NCBI RefSeq assembly: GCF_050624435.1
Contig: NC_134536.1
Coordinates: 7,878,758 to 7,942,757 of the forward strand
Origin: Tenrec ecaudatus
Taxonomy: Eukaryota; Chordata; Mammalia; Afrosoricida; Tenrecidae
Length of the DNA: 64,000 nt
Reading direction: 5' to 3'
The notes beneath the pieces were generated by a model. The model did not search any database. It had not been told where the DNA came from and saw nothing but the letters and a program-made list of their open reading frames with translations. Shown here piece by piece: positions 23,036 through 34,479 of this stretch; the stretch's first letter is position 1; each line of letters starts with the position of its first letter. A program made the position numbers and the translations under genes.

Positions 23036-23150
23036 GCGTGCAAATGATGGCGTGCTCGGCTACCAGCCCACAGGGTGGAGGTTCGAGGCCACCAGCGGTG
23101 CCTGCACAGAAAGGTCTGGCTACCTGCTGGCTCCTGTCTACATCTGAAAT
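23036..23150 (+). mobile_element. AfroSINE, partial
   Basis: Sense fragment with head 'cgtgctcggctaccagccca' and B box 'ggaggttcgaggccaccagc'. The tail is lost. Confidence 0.7.
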
Positions 23151-24499
23151 CATGTTACACTTTCTTTTCTCCATTCCCCCATCTGTCCGGCTCTTCCTTC
23201 TCCCCCCTCCTTGACCACGCCTTGGCCACTGCCCTTTGCCCTCGCCCCATCTTCCTCTTGAGACTCCCCTCATGATGGTGTCTCACCTCTGTGTCAAGCC
23301 TCTCCTGGTGCTGGTGATGACCGTCTCAGCCGCTCCAGCCCATTTTGCCCCAAGCATCTCCAGCTGGACCTCCTGCTGACAGCTCCAGCCTCCAAGGACC
23401 CAAAACCCACACCCACCCTCCCCGGCCCAGCCTTACAGCCCAGACTTCCAAGCAATGATCCCAGACCTTGCCAGAGGGCCCTCTCTCCCTCTCCATGGGT
23501 GATGTCACTTCCTGTCTCCTCACCATGACCTCTCTGTCCCCTCTGCTGTAGCATGTCCCCTCTGCTGTAGCATCTCTCCGCAGGATTGTCATAAATGCCT
23601 CCTGCCACATGCCCCTGCAACTGGTCATAGCCAACTCCCCCACAATACACCATGCTGCTGGCAGGATGACCTTTCTCAAGACCAGACTGGCTCCTGCCCT
23701 GCCCTGCCCTACACTCAGCCTCTCACCACCAGCCCCTGGCTACTCGATGCCTAGTAGATAAGGCATTCGAGGGCCCCTAGGGTCCCGGCCCACCAGTCTT
23801 TCATGGGACGGAAGCTGAGTCCCTATACCCACCCCAGCCCACCCCACATCTGCTCTGCACCCTGCTCAGTGGTACCTTTGATCACATTCCTTCCTCTGCC
23901 CCTGACCCCCCCCTCCACCCACCCCCCCGGTCTAGTTCATCTGCTAGACCCTTTTCCCTGGGGCTAAGCCCACGCCAGCCCCCCATTTCCCCCTCCCCTG
24001 ACCCGGCCATGTTGCCCCTCACCCCTCCCTGAATACTCCGTGTGAGACACCATACTGGGTTACAATGCCCCAGGGCAGGGGCCACTGTGGCTCACTTCCC
24101 TAACTGACCACTGCCAGTTAGCGAGGGTGCAGCTCTTGGACAGAGCCCAAGCGCTCAGCCACTGATTCTCCCAGCACCCTCTGAGAGAGTTACTACTACT
24201 TGTTCCATGGGCTGACCTGAGATGTTGAGGTTGGGGGCACCCCCACAGTCACAGAGAGGTGACTCTGGGATCCCAGCATGTCCTTCTCAACCCAGGACTC
24301 AACACTCACTCACACCCCCAGAATAGTCCTTTCCCTCACAGTCCCTGGGTCACAGAAGATAGATGTTCACTGATTCAATGATTGAATTCGAAATCATCCC
24401 CGTTGGCTGTAACTAAAACCCAGACCCCATCCACTGGACTCTTGGATGCTTGCCCCACTTTTTCCTGCAGCTCCAGCTACACCACCACCACCACCTGGC
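23151..24499. other. GC-rich unassigned DNA, possible MIR near 24165-24310
   Basis: Contains a 19-bp tandem duplication at 23538-23576 ('cccctctgctgtagcat' twice) and C-rich runs. About 24165-24310 has MIR-like order ('cagcaccctctgag', 'gttactactacttg', 'cacagtcacagagaggtgac') but is too worn for certainty. Confidence 0.4.
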
Positions 24500-25560
24500 A
24501 CACAGGCTAAGCTCACCAAATTACGGAGAAGGCCGGACCCTCAGCTGCTTTCCATGGGAGGTGGGGGTCTTTGCAGAGAAAGCAGAGCTCGGTCTTCCTG
24601 GGTGTGCTTTGTACGTAACTTTTTGTTTTTCCTGACCTGCTCTCGGAGTTCTTTCCTTGTCTCTGGTTTGGGCATTTTTTACTGTGCAGCATCTTCAGGA
24701 TTTTCTTTTCAGGCTGACCCTGTTCAGGTTCATCCAAGCTATTCCATGCTTACCTGTCATGGTCCGGGATGGGAGGGGCACTTCTCTGGACAAGGCCTCG
24801 GCAGTTCTCTCTTCTTTGGGTCTCTGCCTGCTCTGAAATTCCAGTTGCATGGAAGCTATTCCTCCTGATTGTGTCCCACATAATTCTTTGGGTTTCTTCA
24901 AATTTTTCTGCTCTATTTTGCTCTGATTGTTTCTCTAACAATTATTGTGAGATTTTCTTCAAGCACACTAGTTCCTCCTCCATCGAATCAGTTCCACCCC
25001 TTTGCCTTTCCCATTAAGTCTGTTTCTGAAATCTTAGTATTGTTCTTCTGGATTTCTAAATGCTGTTTTTGTATAGTTTCATTTTTTTAAAATTTATTTT
25101 GTCAAGTTGGTCTTGTAGCGTTTTCCTGAAATCTCCTGAAATGTTGCTGTTATTATTATTGGTGCTTTCCCTGATTTCATGATCATTTTTCTCAATACAT
25201 TGAAGAAGCCTGAGCACCATTCTCTTGAACAACGTACCAGGTAGCGCTGATGCATTTCTTCCTAAGAAAGTGCTTCTGGCCTTGTGTTTTATGGTATTGT
25301 ATTTGCATTTAGTTGATGCCCTGTCTCCTGGTGTGTATGGCAGAGCATGTGAGTGTGTGTACAGTCCCTGCTTGCTGCCCACATGGCACAGTCTAGGGTG
25401 GGTTTGGTAGGTGTTGGCTGCTACCTGTCAATGATCAGACGATGAAGGAGCAGGTAGAGGGCCTCAGCCAGTGCATGGAAATGCAGGGAATATCGGTGTG
25501 GCTGTGCTGTGTGGACACAGTTGTGCTCACCTGTTCAGTGAGACAGGAAAATGGAAGGGG
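24500..25560 (-). mobile_element. L1 LINE, 5' part including ORF1 remnant
   Basis: Minus-strand translation of about 24941-24750 gives the L1 ORF1 landmark W-D-T-I-R-R-N followed by a GISE block, the usual W-D-x-I-K-R-x-N...G-x-x-E signature. A Lys/Glu-rich, coiled-coil-like segment lies on the 5' side (about 25382-25056). Stops break the frame, and ORF2 is absent. The 5' limit is uncertain because the adjoining A/G-rich DNA may be the element's leader. Confidence 0.65.
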
Positions 25561-25860
25561 AAAAACATAAAACCTAGCAAGTAATAAATAAAGGAAAAGC
25601 AAGCAGGAGAAAACAGCAAGAATAAAGAATTCGATAACTAACAAATGGAAAGGAAAATAAAAACAAGAAGAGTGAGAGAAAAGAGAAAGGAGATAGAATG
25701 AGCAAAAGCAGAGGAGGAAAAGAAAAGAGGAAAACTGGAAGGACAAAGAAAGACGGGAAGTGGGAAAGAAAAGGGAGAGAAGCAGAAAGCAGAAAAAGAA
25801 ATGATTTTTTTTTTTTTTTAAGGAAAGAATCGGGAAACAAAAGCAGGAGAGAATTACGGA
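25561..25860. repeat. Polypurine (A/G) tract
   Basis: The plus strand is almost entirely A and G from about 25640 to 25800, followed by a T-run at 25805-25819. It adjoins the L1 5' end. Confidence 0.85.
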
Positions 25861-26605
25861 GGTGGGGCCCTTGGTGGAGGTGGGCACCCTCTGACAGCCA
25901 AGAGCTCACTGGAGTAGGGGGGTGGAAGGAAGGAGAAACCCGGGTCCTAGGTGGAGTTCCTTCTTGCCTAGGCACAGTCGGGGATGGGGCACCTATTCAT
26001 TTGTGCCTCCTCAGATGGTGGCTGAGGTCAGGATCCTTGTTCCCAGTAGGAATTGGTTCAGGCCCAGAGGGCAGCTAGGGGGAAGAGAGGCTGGTTGTGG
26101 AAGGAGCTCCTGCCTGTTCAGGGGTGGCCAGGGACCCAGTGCTTCATGTTCTGCTGGTCTGCTAAGGGGAAGTCCATGTACTTCTAGACATGGACGCGAT
26201 ATCCAGTACCCAATTCCTGAGGGTCTGCCTCTAACCTCGGAGCTGTCTCCAGCTGCAGGGTGGGTGAGGCTGGAGACGGGTCACACTTCTTGTCAGCAGG
26301 ATGGCATGGAGAATGAGGGGGGATCCTACCTTTCTGATCTCTGGTCGCCAGAATGTGTCCGTGACCATCAGGCTGCTGTCTTGAACGCTGCTCGCAGGAG
26401 TTCGCGCGGCAGCGCCACACCAAGCCAGCTGCCGTTCCACCATCTGTCTGCTCTCTGGCCTCGTCTGTTCACTTTTTTCACCTAATCAGCATTCAGTCCG
26501 CTTCTAATCAATATTCACTCCACTTCTTTATTTCCTGTGAAGCTCAACGTCCCAGAATCAGCCTCTCTAGCTACCACATTTGGTGTCTTATGCATTGTCA
26601 TAGGG
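25861..26605. other. Unassigned DNA, possibly L1 leader in part
   Basis: GC-moderate sequence next to the L1 ORF1 fragment, on the side where its 5' untranslated region would lie. No gene is recognised. Confidence 0.35.
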
Positions 26606-26756
26606 CAGCAGTTTTCAACCTGTGGTTCCTTCGACCCCTAAACGGGTCACTCGATTCATCACAGCAGCAAAATGACAGTGATGAAGTAGCAACGAAAATA
26701 ATTTTATGGTTGGGGGGTCCCCAGGGTCATGGCATTAGGCAGGTTGAGAACCACTG
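26606..26756. mobile_element. SPIN-like hAT DNA transposon, non-autonomous
   Basis: The 151-bp element has terminal inverted repeats: 'cagcagttttcaacctgtgg' at the left and the complement of that pattern ('aggttgagaaccactg') at the right. The centre holds 'gatgaagtagcaacgaaaat' and 'aattttatggttggggg', marks of the SPIN family of hAT elements. There is no coding capacity, so it was moved by a transposase from elsewhere. The expected 8-bp target duplication was sought and is not clear. SPINs are known from a patchy set of tetrapods including tenrecs. Confidence 0.78.
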
Positions 26757-26829
26757 TGTATGTAGCATGTCAGCCTAGATCAAGACCTTGCCTGAAGTCA
26801 GCTCTCTACTTAACTACTCAGGATGTCCT

Positions 26830-27030
26830 TCTCTAGGTCTGTCCTGGTGATGTGTGCAGTCAGTGAGCTGAAGTCTCTTAGTTCTCTCGTGTCCATCCTA
26901 AGGAATATTCTGGTTGTATTTCCTTTAAGACTAATTTGTCCATTCTTGTGGCAATCTATGACGTAGTCGGTATTCTTCACCAACACAGCAATGTGAGTGC
27001 CCCAGTGCTTGTCCTCCTTTCTCAGAGGTC
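26830..27030 (-). mobile_element. RTE LINE 3' region fragment
   Basis: Antisense: 'aggaatattctggttgtatt', 'tttgtccattcttgtggcaa' and 'tattcttcaccaacacagca' follow the RTE order. The terminal 250 bases are missing. Confidence 0.75.
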
Positions 27031-27059
27031 TGACACGCACAAACTGCTCCAACCACACC

Positions 27060-27255
27060 ACCTCCACTGCCATCGAGTCCGCTCTGACTCAGTGACCCTG
27101 TAGGACAGAGTCGAACTGCTCGTTTGGGTTTCTGAGAATGTAAGTCTTTACAAGATCAGAGAATCTCAGCTTTCTCCCCAAGCTGTGGGTTTGAACTGCT
27201 GGCCTTCTGGTTAGCAGCCCACCACATCCTTCCCCATAGCACCAGGGCTCCTTTG
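27060..27255 (-). mobile_element. AfroSINE, full length
   Basis: Antisense copy from 'cactgccatcgagtccgctc' to 'agcaccagggctcctt', well preserved. Confidence 0.92.
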
Positions 27256-28500
27256 CGTGCACCGAAATGGCCATGACTTAGAAATGGCCGCCAGGACAAG
27301 GAAATTCACACAGACACAGCTCAACTCTCTTATCTTCAGACCCCATTTAAATGTGACCGGTTATTTCAGTAAAAGATGGATCGAAGATCTCATGGATCCC
27401 TTTATAGCAAAATAATTTAGTCCAGAATCATGCTTTATATCTAGTTTAGGCGCCTTTAATCTGGAACATTCCTTTGGTCGTTCGCATTTGTCTGCTACCC
27501 CCTTAAAATGGTGTTCAGAGTTAATTGCATGAGGACCTCTGCCTCATGTCCATGGAGACCCTGAAGTGTTGCTGTAGCCAGCTCCCCGCATTCCATCGGG
27601 CAGGGCATAATCTCAGTCTATCCTGTTGCTGACTGCTGGTCAGTCACACCTGATAAGGAGTGTCTGTCAGGTTCCTCCTCCCGCTGTGATTAGCAAGAAT
27701 GCAGGGGGGAGATGCTTTGAGATTAGGTAGCTACCCAGCTACTCATCAGACTTTCGATTTATTCACCCGACAGCCTCCTGGTTTGCGAGTTTGTTCCCTG
27801 GACTATTTACTAGAATTATTTTCATGCCTGAAGTGTCCCAGTGTGGCCGGTGATAGCCTTTCTAAGCCATCGCCCCGTGTCTCTGTTACATTCCCAATCA
27901 TTCTTTAAGCACATCCATACTTTCTAGAATAAAAACATGTCTGAGATATGTGTCCATTTTCTGATGGTCCCTAGACCCATCTATTTCTTGACACGGGTCT
28001 GGTGTGTAGAGAAAGGTGTTTGGAAGCCCAGATATGAGTACAAAGTATGCTCACTGCTAGTGGGATGTTACCCTGCCAGGGTGCCAGGGCCCTCTCAGTG
28101 GACAGAGCTAGGGGATGCAAATCTACAAACGCATACATGTATGCTCAGACATACTCATACTTATATTAACACCTTTTCTGTACGTATTCCACAAAGCCAT
28201 GCTGATGTCTCCTATTCTAGTCTCACAGTGCTGAGTTCACTTGTTTTCTCCCATTCCTTGCTTATAACTTCCTCCTCCCCCCACACCTGCCCGTCCTTAA
28301 GCCCCTCTCCAACAGTGAGAAGCCTGCCCCCCACCCCCACCCCATTGTCCTCAGTATATTTACTTATTTGATCAACTCACTTGAATGTAGACCAAGCCCT
28401 GGGCCTCCCCTGCCCTACCCTGCCCCCTCTCCCCCCACTGCCCTCCTCTTCCCCCCTGCCCCCCTCCCCCCCACCGCACAGAGCACCTCCTCACTCTGCT
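27256..28500. other. Unassigned DNA
   Basis: No gene or repeat is identified. From 28260 on the plus strand becomes strongly C/T-rich, with long C-runs at 28395-28475. Confidence 0.35.
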
Positions 28501-29299
28501 TGAGCTCTGTCATGTCATGTCAGACCCCCCTCGCCCTGGGATAGACCCCCCTCAGGCGCTCCGGGCTCCTCCTGACCCTTTGCCTGAGTCCCCACTGATG
28601 CATCCTTGCCCTGGCAGGGCTGTGCCCCCATGTGGGTGCCTCCCCACCCTGCTCCATCATCTCCCACAAGCAACCACAAGAAAGACTGAGTGGAACCCCC
28701 CAACCACTGCCCTCCAACAAAGAGGACGGACAGGTGGGACCTGTGAAGGCGAAAGAGACGTTTCGGAAAAGGGCTTTGCGTTGGTCACCTGCCAGCTCTG
28801 TCTGTCCCTAAGGAGACTTCACCTCCGACCTCCCCTTTCACTCCAACTGGGCCCCCAAAAGCCAGCCCCAAAGCACAGTGGCTGGGCCCTCTGAACCTCC
28901 CTCCTCCATACACTTGCCCTCTCGTGTGTTTTGGGAAGGCCAGGCATCTGACTGAAAGCCTTGGCCAGTGGGAGCCTGCAGGGAAGGCCACATTGTGCTC
29001 AGGAGCCCACAGCAGGCGGGGAGTGTGGCCACTGTTGCCATCGATGTGGAAGGATGGAAGCTCGGTGCAGCCCGTGCTGGCAGATCTGCCAGGAACTAGT
29101 GAGTGCCTTCCCATCTCAATGGAAGTACAAGAACAGATGGGCAGCTGGGCTGATGGGAGAAGGGAAAAGAACCCAGCCCTAGGGGCCGAGAACTTGAAAT
29201 GCTCCCCTTGGGGTGCTTCCCCAAGGGTTCCCAGCACCCAGAGCAGCGGGCATCCCTCCACCTACCCACCAATGGGCCACCTCCCCCTGGTTGCTACAG

Positions 29300-29495
29300 G
29301 AATCAGGAAGCGGGGAAGGAAGGAGTGGGGAGGGGGATGGGGAAAAGGGAGGGGGTGGAGGAGGAGGAAAGTTGGGAGAAGAAGGAAGGGGGAGGAGAAA
29401 AGGGAACATGGGGGAGGAAAGAAAAGGCAGGATGAAGGAAGAAAGCAAAGGAAGTGAGGTTAAAAGGAAGAGAGAAAGGAGAAGGGGGTCGGAGG
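29300..29495. repeat. Polypurine (G/A) tract
   Basis: Nearly 200 bases of G and A with few interruptions on the plus strand ('gggagaagaaggaaggggga' is typical). Confidence 0.9.
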
Positions 29496-29754
29496 GCAGG
29501 CCACTTAACATCTCTCTCGTTCCTAGGCAACCGCAAAGAGCAGCCTGGCCAAGCTGGACCTGTGGGGGCCCTGCAGCCCTGGAAGGAAAGGTGTGTGCGG
29601 GGACCTGGGTAAACAGAAGCCCCTGTGAGAAGGGATTTCCATGCAGGGAAGGGACTGGGACCAGTGGGGACACACAGGGCAGTGTACCTGGCCCGTGGCC
29701 CTCACCTGGCCCCATCTTCCTCACACCTGCTTGAGGAAGCCTGGAGCCCAGCTC

Positions 29755-29796
29755 CCCTTCCCAGGGGCCAGTTTCCCCTTCCCAGGGGGCAGTTTC
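29755..29796. repeat. 21-bp tandem duplication
   Basis: 'cccttcccaggggccagttt' is followed at once by 'cccttcccagggggcagttt', differing by one base. Confidence 0.9.
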
Positions 29797-30485
29797 ATGC
29801 ACCCCAGCACTGAACTCCCCAGGAGGGGACATTTGGCAATGCCTGCAGGGGGACAGTGCTATCTGAATCTGGTGAGTAGAAGTCAGGGGAGCGCCTAACC
29901 ACTCACAGCACCTAGAACAGCTTCAACACCCCACCCCACCCCAGCCCGTCCCACCAAGAGTGCCCCTGTCCCAGGGGGCAGCAGTGCCCACACACCTTCT
30001 TACATCTGCATCCACCTCAGTGAAGGCCCACCCTAGTGGTCCAGTCACCCCCACCCACCTGCCTGGGACAATAGCTGGGACTTCACACCAAGAACCCAGC
30101 TGAGCAGGAGGAGCCCCTTCTCACAGAGGCTGGGCAAGCAACTGGAACTGACCCTCAGGCAGGTCTCACTCAGAAAGGGCACCAGAAATGTGCTCCGCTC
30201 CCCTCGCTCTCCTGGGGCCACACACAGCTGCTTCCCCCTGAGGAATCCAAGCTGGACCCACCCACCCTCCTTTCAAAGTCCCACTGCAGCCAGAATCTCC
30301 CCCACCCCCCAAGCTCACCAGCCTGCCCCAAGCACCTCCTCCCTGAGCCAGCACCAGGCTGAGGACACCCAAGTTTCCACGCAAGTTAACAGCCATGTCC
30401 GGGAAGAGTGCCGACCGCCCAGGCAAGGAGCATTTTCCACCAGGAAGCTGGAGACAGGGGTCTTTCCATCGCATGCGCACATGCG

Positions 30486-30488
<3 letters not shown>

Positions 30489-30520
<32 letters not shown>
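30489..30520. repeat. (AC)n microsatellite
   Basis: Uninterrupted CA dinucleotide run. Confidence 0.98.
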
Positions 30521-30522
<2 letters not shown>

Positions 30523-31149
30523 TGTCGAACCCGCTGGACAAACAGTGAACAAAAAGAGTTGCCCAGGCGCTAGCTTTCCAGGGACAGAGATTCTTACTCC
30601 GGTTGACGAGAACAGCAGAGCAGGGAACACAGGATGCAGACTCACTCGTGTCATTCCCCGAGGGACCGGCCAGGGCCAGCGGCGAGGACCCTGCCCCTCA
30701 GCGGCCTGCCGTGTCGCCCTGAGTGTCATGCCCCGCCAGCCTGCTGGGTCTGGTCCCCGAGTTGCCGCCACGGCTCAGCCTCCCTCCTCCAAGAAGCAGA
30801 GCGGTTCACCCACTGCTGACAGCGTTTTCGATGTGCCAAGCAGATGGTCCCACGCTCATCGGCAATGCTGTGCTTCAAATGGCAGCACTTGGTGACACAT
30901 CCAAGGGAAGAGCTCGTCGCTGATCCAGCGTAGGGACAGGCTGGTGGCCCCAGGAGGTGGCTGACAGCCTTGGGGTCCCGCTCAGGTCAGCCAGTGTTCA
31001 GAAAGGGGGGGGAGGAACCCAGGGAAAGGTTGTAAGGTCATACGTGCCAGGGAAACACAGGACAATCGGGCTCAAATCCTCGGCTCAGCCTATAACTAGC
31101 CATCTGCCTCTGGCCAAGCTGCTAGCTAACCTTGTCAAGACTAGAACCA

Positions 31150-31318
31150 GTAATACCCACTTAGAGGTTCCCACCATAGTCAGTGCCACCCAGAGAGAGC
31201 CTGTCGGTGAAGGGTTCCGAGGGTGTACATCTTTACAGGGGCAGGCAGTCTCGCTGCTCTCTCGCTCAGAGCACCTGGTGGATTCGAACCTCTGACCTGG
31301 CTCAGTACTAATCCCACA
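31150..31318 (-). mobile_element. AfroSINE
   Basis: Antisense copy with 'gtacatctttacaggggcag', 'cacctggtggattcgaacct' and 'ctgacctggctcagtactaa'. The tail is worn. Confidence 0.82.
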
Positions 31319-33317
31319 GTCAATAATATTATCTTAAAAAGGTATAATGATTTAACAGGGCATCTGGACACACCTATGGGGTGAGGAGGTCCCTTCCCAC
31401 CACCATCCTCAGACAGAGCAGGAGTTCCCCCCCCCAGTATGAGGGAACAGAGCCTCCCCCCCGCTGGGGTGGACGTGGAGGGGTGCCCCTGACCTTCCAC
31501 AGTGCTACAGACACTTGCAGGGCAGCTGCTTCCATCAGAACCTGATCTCACCCACGCAGCAGCCAGAGACACAAGATCCAGTTACTTCCCCTTGTTCCCT
31601 GGCCGGGGCCCCCCAGTTACAAGGTTTTTTGCTTGGTGGAGGGGGTGTATTTTTGCTTTTTAAGGTCTGTTAAGATAAAACCACTTGTTGGTGTTGGCTT
31701 CCGATGCTTTATTTTGGTAAATAGATCTATAGCAAGATATGTCACCTCAGCCAATCTCGCAGGTGCCTCTGAGCGACCATCTCCACCCTCGCTCCACAAG
31801 CCATTCTTGCCCCACTCCAGAAGTCCAGGGCCCCCTAACTCAGACTGCCGCCTCCCACCTGTTGTGCTGTTTCTGGTGAATTGTCGTTTTGTTTTGTTTT
31901 CAACAGACCCAGTGTAAAGACCCCGAAGGCAATACAGGCTGTGCGGTTATGTGACCCCCAAACCCAGCTGAGACCCACACACCACCCAGCAGTGCCCCCT
32001 CATTCACAGGCCTCCCTTTGGAGCTGTCGTGGCAAGCCTCCGTGGGGAAGAAGCCGGTTTCTGGTCTGGGAAAGTGTACTCAGGGCGACTGGACTTCCCT
32101 CAGGCTGTTCCCATCAGCACCAAGCAAGCATCGGGCAGAGGCTCAGCTGCAGGAAGCCCACCCGTGACTGTCCTCCCAAGGGAGGCCAAAGGGAATGCTC
32201 TCCAAGACCCACAATTCCAACACAGCATAGGAGCCTCATGGGGCCAGCAAGCATCCCTGGTGAGCAAAGCAGCCCCGCCTCCTCCAAAAGGTGCTTCATT
32301 ACCTGGCTTGGTTTCTTTCCCAAGGGATGAGATGGTCGGCTGCCCAGAGAAGTTGGTATTTCCGGAGAAGAGTCAAAACTGCAATGACAACAGGAACCGT
32401 CTGGAGCCAACGGCAAGGCAGAAAAGAACAGGGAGGAAGGGGGTCAGAGGATGCGGTGGGGACTAACAGGCCGGAGGAGAAGGACTCCCCATCACAGTGG
32501 GTAAGGGAGGGACCCCAAGAGAAATAAGGGGTGAGGGAGACTGAGAGGGCCAGGAGACCTGCCCTGCTCGCTGGCTGCTTCCGAGAGATCAGGGACCGTC
32601 CTGATGTTGTGACGTTTGACTCTGTCCCTTGGGTGCTGTGCAGCCCTCAGCTGAGTGACCAACTAGAGGCGGACCTTGACGTCATGGTTTAAGTCAATAG
32701 AGGGGAGGCCTGGCCAATGGCTGCTTCCCTGCCCGCTCCAGTGCAGGGGACAGCAAATGGACCAACCGAGCTGTACTGTCACCAGGTGTCCGGGAGCTGT
32801 GGAGTTGGGGGGCATGGAGCCCCCCAGGGGCTGGTTTGGGGCCCCTGGAAGCCATAGGGGTCCCTCTTCCCCCAGACAGAGTGGGCGCTGAGAGGTGCCA
32901 CTTGTTTTTGTGACTAATGAGCACCCCCAGCAAAGCAGGAACCCTCGCAGATGGGACCGGAGTCTCGTTTGGGGTGGATAATGATTTATACTTAGAAAAA
33001 AAGAAATACAGCAACTTGCTGTAAAAATAAAACTGCTTGCATTGAAACCACAAATAGGTTGGCTATTTCTGTGCCTGCCTTGTCTTTGTGAGTAATTGTC
33101 CTTCTCTTGAGAGGTGGGAGAGTTTCAGGGGAGGGAGGTGAGAGGAGAGGGGAACAGAGAACGCTGGGGCCTTGGCTCCAGGGAGAAGTTCAAACTTTCA
33201 CTTGGGGGAGGGGAGGTTTACTCTCCAAGGTCCCCTGGAGAAGCAGTACCCCCAACTCTCCAGCGAGACAAAGAAATGTAGTGGAGGGCCTGGTAGGAGC
33301 CGGAAAGGAAGACTTTT
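31319..33317. other. Unassigned GC-rich DNA
   Basis: No gene or repeat is recognised in about 2 kb. The open frames overlap on both strands and show no domain. Confidence 0.4.
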
Positions 33318-33506
33318 CAATCCCCTGTGAGTCCCTTCCAACTCACAGGGCCCCACAGGACGGAAGAGAACTGCCTGTGGGTTTCTGAAGCTGTAACTTT
33401 ACTGGAGCAGAAAGCCTCATCTTTCTCCCTGAGAGAGGCTAATGGTTTTGAACTGCTCACCTTGGGTTAGCAGCCCAACACTGAGCCCACGGTGCCAGCA
33501 CAGCAC
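33318..33506 (-). mobile_element. AfroSINE
   Basis: Antisense copy: 'gtgggtttctgaagctgtaa', 'aaagcctcatctttctccct' and 'ggttttgaactgctcacctt'. Confidence 0.88.
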
Positions 33507-33599
33507 CTTCAGGAGGATTGCTTTAAAAAAAAAAGAAAGAAAACAGTGTCAACATGTCAAAATCATAGGTCTCCTCTCCTTTTCTCCGTCTCTCAACTC

Positions 33600-33785
33600 T
33601 CACTGTCATGGAGGTGATTCTGACTCACAGCCAGCATGTAGGACAGAACAGAACTGCCCCTGCCAGTTCCCCACATTGGAACTTTTTATGGGAGTGGAAA
33701 GCCTCATCTTTCGCACATGGGACTGCTGGTGGTTTTGAACTGCTGGCCTTGCAGCGAGAAACCCGCGGTGTAACCAGGCACCGCC
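33600..33785 (-). mobile_element. AfroSINE
   Basis: Antisense copy: 'cactgtcatggaggtgattc', 'tggtggttttgaactgctgg' and 'ggtgtaaccaggcacc'. It is the second SINE within 100 bases in the same orientation. Confidence 0.9.
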
Positions 33786-34479
33786 TGAAGTGCTTCAGAA
33801 CAACTTGGGTCACAAGTAAGCAGAACACCTTGAGATGTACTCAGTTTCCAATGACCTGATGGTACCCACAGGCTCATTTGTGCTTGCTTGCTTGCTTGCT
33901 TACTGGTCTGTAGTGAACAGTTTCGCCTGCTTGGGTTTTTCACCACATCAAAGATGTGCACCCCTGGAAAGTTGGCCTTGAGGCTCCTTGAGGAAAGGGG
34001 GTGGTGAGTGACTCTTGACCTGAGACTTGGATTGATGGCTTTAGAGGGGGGTAGCCCACCCCCACCCTCTGGGGCTGCACGTAGAAGTCAGGGCTCCATG
34101 GCAGATAAAAGACCGAGATAAACCCTGAGAACAGAGCTCTCCCGGCAGACTGGAGGCCCCAGAGCTCCGGGGGGCGTGCCTCTGGGATCCGGCCTCTGAC
34201 TGCTGGCTCGCTCCCAAAGGGTGGAGGGCGAGGGTCCCAGGCAGCCCACCAGAGCAGAGCTCTTTGATGAACGCAATGGCCTCCTTGGGACCACACTGCA
34301 ATCAGCCTCACTTCCAAAGATTCCAAATATGGGTGGGGGCCCTTCCCCAGGGTCTGTCTCAGAGGGCCACTTTCCTGCACCGCGCCGGCCTCCCCCCCAC
34401 CCCCCAATCTAGTCGCTGCTCTTTGTAATGGACTCACTGTGAGGGGCCCAGGAGCCTGTCCCAGCCCGGGAAAAGGAAC
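33786..34479. other. Repeat-free shoulder of the CpG island
   Basis: Contains a (CTTG)n run at 33882-33901. CpG content rises from about 34130. A frame of 326 codons (34920-33940, minus) crosses this region and the island, but its composition (Pro, Ala, Gly, Arg) is that of GC-rich non-coding DNA. Confidence 0.5.

Larger units (their letters stand above)
28501..31149. other. GC-rich, repeat-poor interval
   Basis: More than 2.6 kb without a recognised SINE, LINE or LTR, unusual for this window. It holds a polypurine tract (29300-29495), a tandem duplication (29755-29796) and a CA repeat (30489-30520). The long open frames on both strands reflect scarce stop codons in GC-rich or purine-rich DNA, and none resembles a known protein. 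Confidence 0.45.

Noticed and set aside
26598-26764. 8-bp target duplication around the SPIN-like element
   Set aside because: The bases outside the inverted repeats ('tcataggg' and 'tgtatgta') do not match well enough.
29179-29832. Minus-strand open frame of 217 codons
   Set aside because: It reads the complement of the polypurine tract, giving long Pro/Ser/Phe/Leu runs. Simple-sequence composition, not coding, explains it.
30166-30771. Minus-strand open frame of 201 codons
   Set aside because: It includes a Cys-Val run translated from the CA microsatellite, overlaps plus-strand frames, and has no domain.
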